From Pseudomonadota bacterium (GTDB lineage: Bacteria; Desulfobacterota; Binatia; Binatales; Binataceae), in contig JAJPHZ010000034.1 of the NCBI GenBank assembly GCA_021325025.1, positions 36,275 through 100,274 on the forward strand: 64,000 nucleotides of DNA, in the 5' to 3' direction. A program made the translations under genes and the position numbers. The notes under the pieces are model-generated. The model worked only from the letters and a program-made list of their open reading frames with translations. It made no database searches and was not told the DNA's origin. This document shows, one piece after another, positions 62,888 to 64,000 of this stretch (positions are counted from its first letter, which is position 1; the number at the start of each line of letters is the position of its first letter).

Positions 62888-64000
62888 CTAGCGCATGATG
62901 CGCGACAGACCGCCGGGGAAAGCGAAGGTCTGGGCGTCCTGCAGCTCGGGCGACGCGTCCTTGTCGATTTCGGGTACAGTTCCGATCGTGCTGACGCTGC
63001 TGTGGGTGTTCTGCAAATCCCAGATCGCATCTTCGGTTGCGGCCGACACGATCGCGCTTTCGCCGTCATTCAGTTTGACCAGTCCCAGCGAGTTCTTGTT
63101 CACCTTCCACAACTTGCCCTGCTTGTCGTACGTCTCGTAAAAGAGCGTGGTCCAGGCCTGTCTGTCGACGTAAAATACCTTGTGCGCGTAGCAGTAGCTC
63201 TTGTCGATCGGCTCGACGTCGATGATGTAGGCGTCGCGCACCTCCCAGTTGCCCATCGCGGCCCGCGGCCATCCCGGGACCGGCAGTCCGGTGTGCAGCA
63301 CCTTGTCCAGGTTGGCGCGGTCGCCGGTGCCGGCCGCGATATTGGCGTGGACGATGGCCAGCACCTTCTTTTCGCCCAGGTAACGGGCGTTGAACAGCCC
63401 CACCTGGAAGGCGATACCGCCGGCGTTGTCATCCTGCGCCCAGTCGGTGCCCAGAATCGGCGAACAGCGCGCCGCGCTCGACAGCCGCAGCGGCCGGCGC
63501 AACGAGGGCAGGAAGACGTAGGTTTCCTGCACCGCGCTGGGATCATCCCGCTGCATGTCGAGCGCCGTGGTGTACTTGCTCTGCTCGGGAATCAGCAGCA
63601 GATCGCGCGTGCTGTGATAAAAGCCGTTGGCGTAGGAGAGATCGATCGGATAGGGCGAGTCGCTCAGATGCATGAGCTGCCAGGTCGTGGCGATCGATTC
63701 CTCGGGCGTGGTGTTGCCGTAGCGATCCTCGATAAAGAAATGGCTGTGGTAGCTGATCAGGAAGGGCCAGAAGTCGTACCACAGGTCATACATGATCTTG
63801 GGGCCGAGATCAGGCTCGGTGGGATTGGCAAACGGCATTCCTGCCACATAGCCCTCGATTCCGTAGCCGCCGTTGGGCAGCTTGACCAGGCGTGCCTGAT
63901 GGCCGTACTTCTCGGCGTTGGCCTGCACTTGCTTGGGCAGCGGCGTGGCGATGGTGGGACCGACGTTGATGGCAAAGTCGGGGCCGTCGCCAATCTTGAA
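62888..64000 (-). CDS. DUF1329 family protein, N-terminus outside window
   Basis: At least 370 residues are visible and the frame is open to base 64000. Features include PNGGYGIEGYVAGMPFANP, YVFLPSLRRPLRLSSAARC and a C-terminal LQDAQTFAFPGGLSRIMR. This matches DUF1329, an envelope protein family with an LolA/LolB-like fold often found beside hydrophobic-compound catabolism genes. The role is unproven, perhaps shuttling lipids or hydrophobic substrates. Other DUF1329 proteins carry signal peptides; that part would lie outside the window. Confidence 0.82.
   Translation of the reverse strand, partial: FKIGDGPDFAINVGPTIATPLPKQVQANAEKYGHQARLVKLPNGGYGIEGYVAGMPFANPTEPDLGPKIMYDLWYDFWPFLISYHSHFFIEDRYGNTTPEESIATTWQLMHLSDSPYPIDLSYANGFYHSTRDLLLIPEQSKYTTALDMQRDDPSAVQETYVFLPSLRRPLRLSSAARCSPILGTDWAQDDNAGGIAFQVGLFNARYLGEKKVLAIVHANIAAGTGDRANLDKVLHTGLPVPGWPRAAMGNWEVRDAYIIDVEPIDKSYCYAHKVFYVDRQAWTTLFYETYDKQGKLWKVNKNSLGLVKLNDGESAIVSAATEDAIWDLQNTHSSVSTIGTVPEIDKDASPELQDAQTFAFPGGLSRIMR

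Overview
The window is GC-rich (roughly 60-66% by eye), densely coding DNA from a Gram-negative bacterium: there is an MlaA outer-membrane lipoprotein, lipid A aminoarabinose (Arn) genes, hopanoid genes and Spy/CpxP-like periplasmic proteins. The mix of several luciferase-like (LLM, often F420-dependent) oxidoreductases, a P450, GMC oxidoreductases, amidohydrolase-2 proteins, CaiB/BaiF CoA-transferases, acyl-CoA dehydrogenases, a DUF1329 protein and hopanoid genes resembles uncultured soil lineages such as Candidatus Binatota. That placement is an inference; no rRNA gene is present to test it. I see no rRNA, tRNA, CRISPR array, transposase or prophage.

Layout. 1-4.3 kb: the end of an ABC-2 permease, mlaA, then an amidohydrolase and a GMC oxidoreductase. 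4.4-7.1 kb: two Spy/CpxP-like periplasmic proteins, the second in an ECF sigma/anti-sigma operon. 7.2-18.1 kb: a catabolic and redox island with an SDR, an MBL-fold hydrolase, three LLM proteins, two TetR regulators each with a visible operator, a VOC protein, a P450, a second GMC oxidoreductase and a SnoaL-like protein. 18.2-24.0 kb: leuS, a permuted Ada/OGT DNA-repair protein facing a 2OG-Fe(II) oxygenase, a GalT-like protein and a RodZ-like HTH membrane protein. 24.2-29.9 kb: ArnT-like, then arnC, split arnA (formyltransferase and dehydrogenase as separate genes) and arnD. 30.3-34.4 kb: class V aminotransferase, serA, purA. 34.5-36.1 kb: a lower-GC type II restriction-modification locus with a frameshifted nuclease gene and an intact N4-cytosine-type methyltransferase gene. 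36.2-39.3 kb: a serine hydrolase and gamma-glutamyltransferase. 39.4-51.3 kb: a second PMT-family glycosyltransferase, an UPF0104 membrane protein, hpnJ, hpnI, an M1 aminopeptidase, an FAD monooxygenase translationally coupled to hpnK, and hpnG. 51.3-64 kb: acyl-CoA and CoA-ester metabolism (SDRs, two CoA-transferases, a tandem acyl-CoA dehydrogenase pair), carbonic anhydrase, an MgtC/DUF4010 membrane protein, a second amidohydrolase, an amidase remnant and a DUF1329 protein running off the end.

How it fits together. Much of the window concerns the envelope: MlaA lipid trafficking, Ara4N-type lipid A modification, hopanoid side-chain building (HpnG to HpnI to HpnK to HpnJ, the known route toward cyclitol-ether bacteriohopanetetrol) and envelope-stress sensing. 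The rest looks like oxidation of hydrophobic substrates followed by CoA-dependent chain shortening. Best candidates for something new are the FAD monooxygenase overlapping hpnK, the PMT-transferase/UPF0104 pair ahead of hpnJ-hpnI, the Ada/OGT protein with reversed domain order, and two back-to-back near-perfect palindromes at 8.33-8.43 kb.
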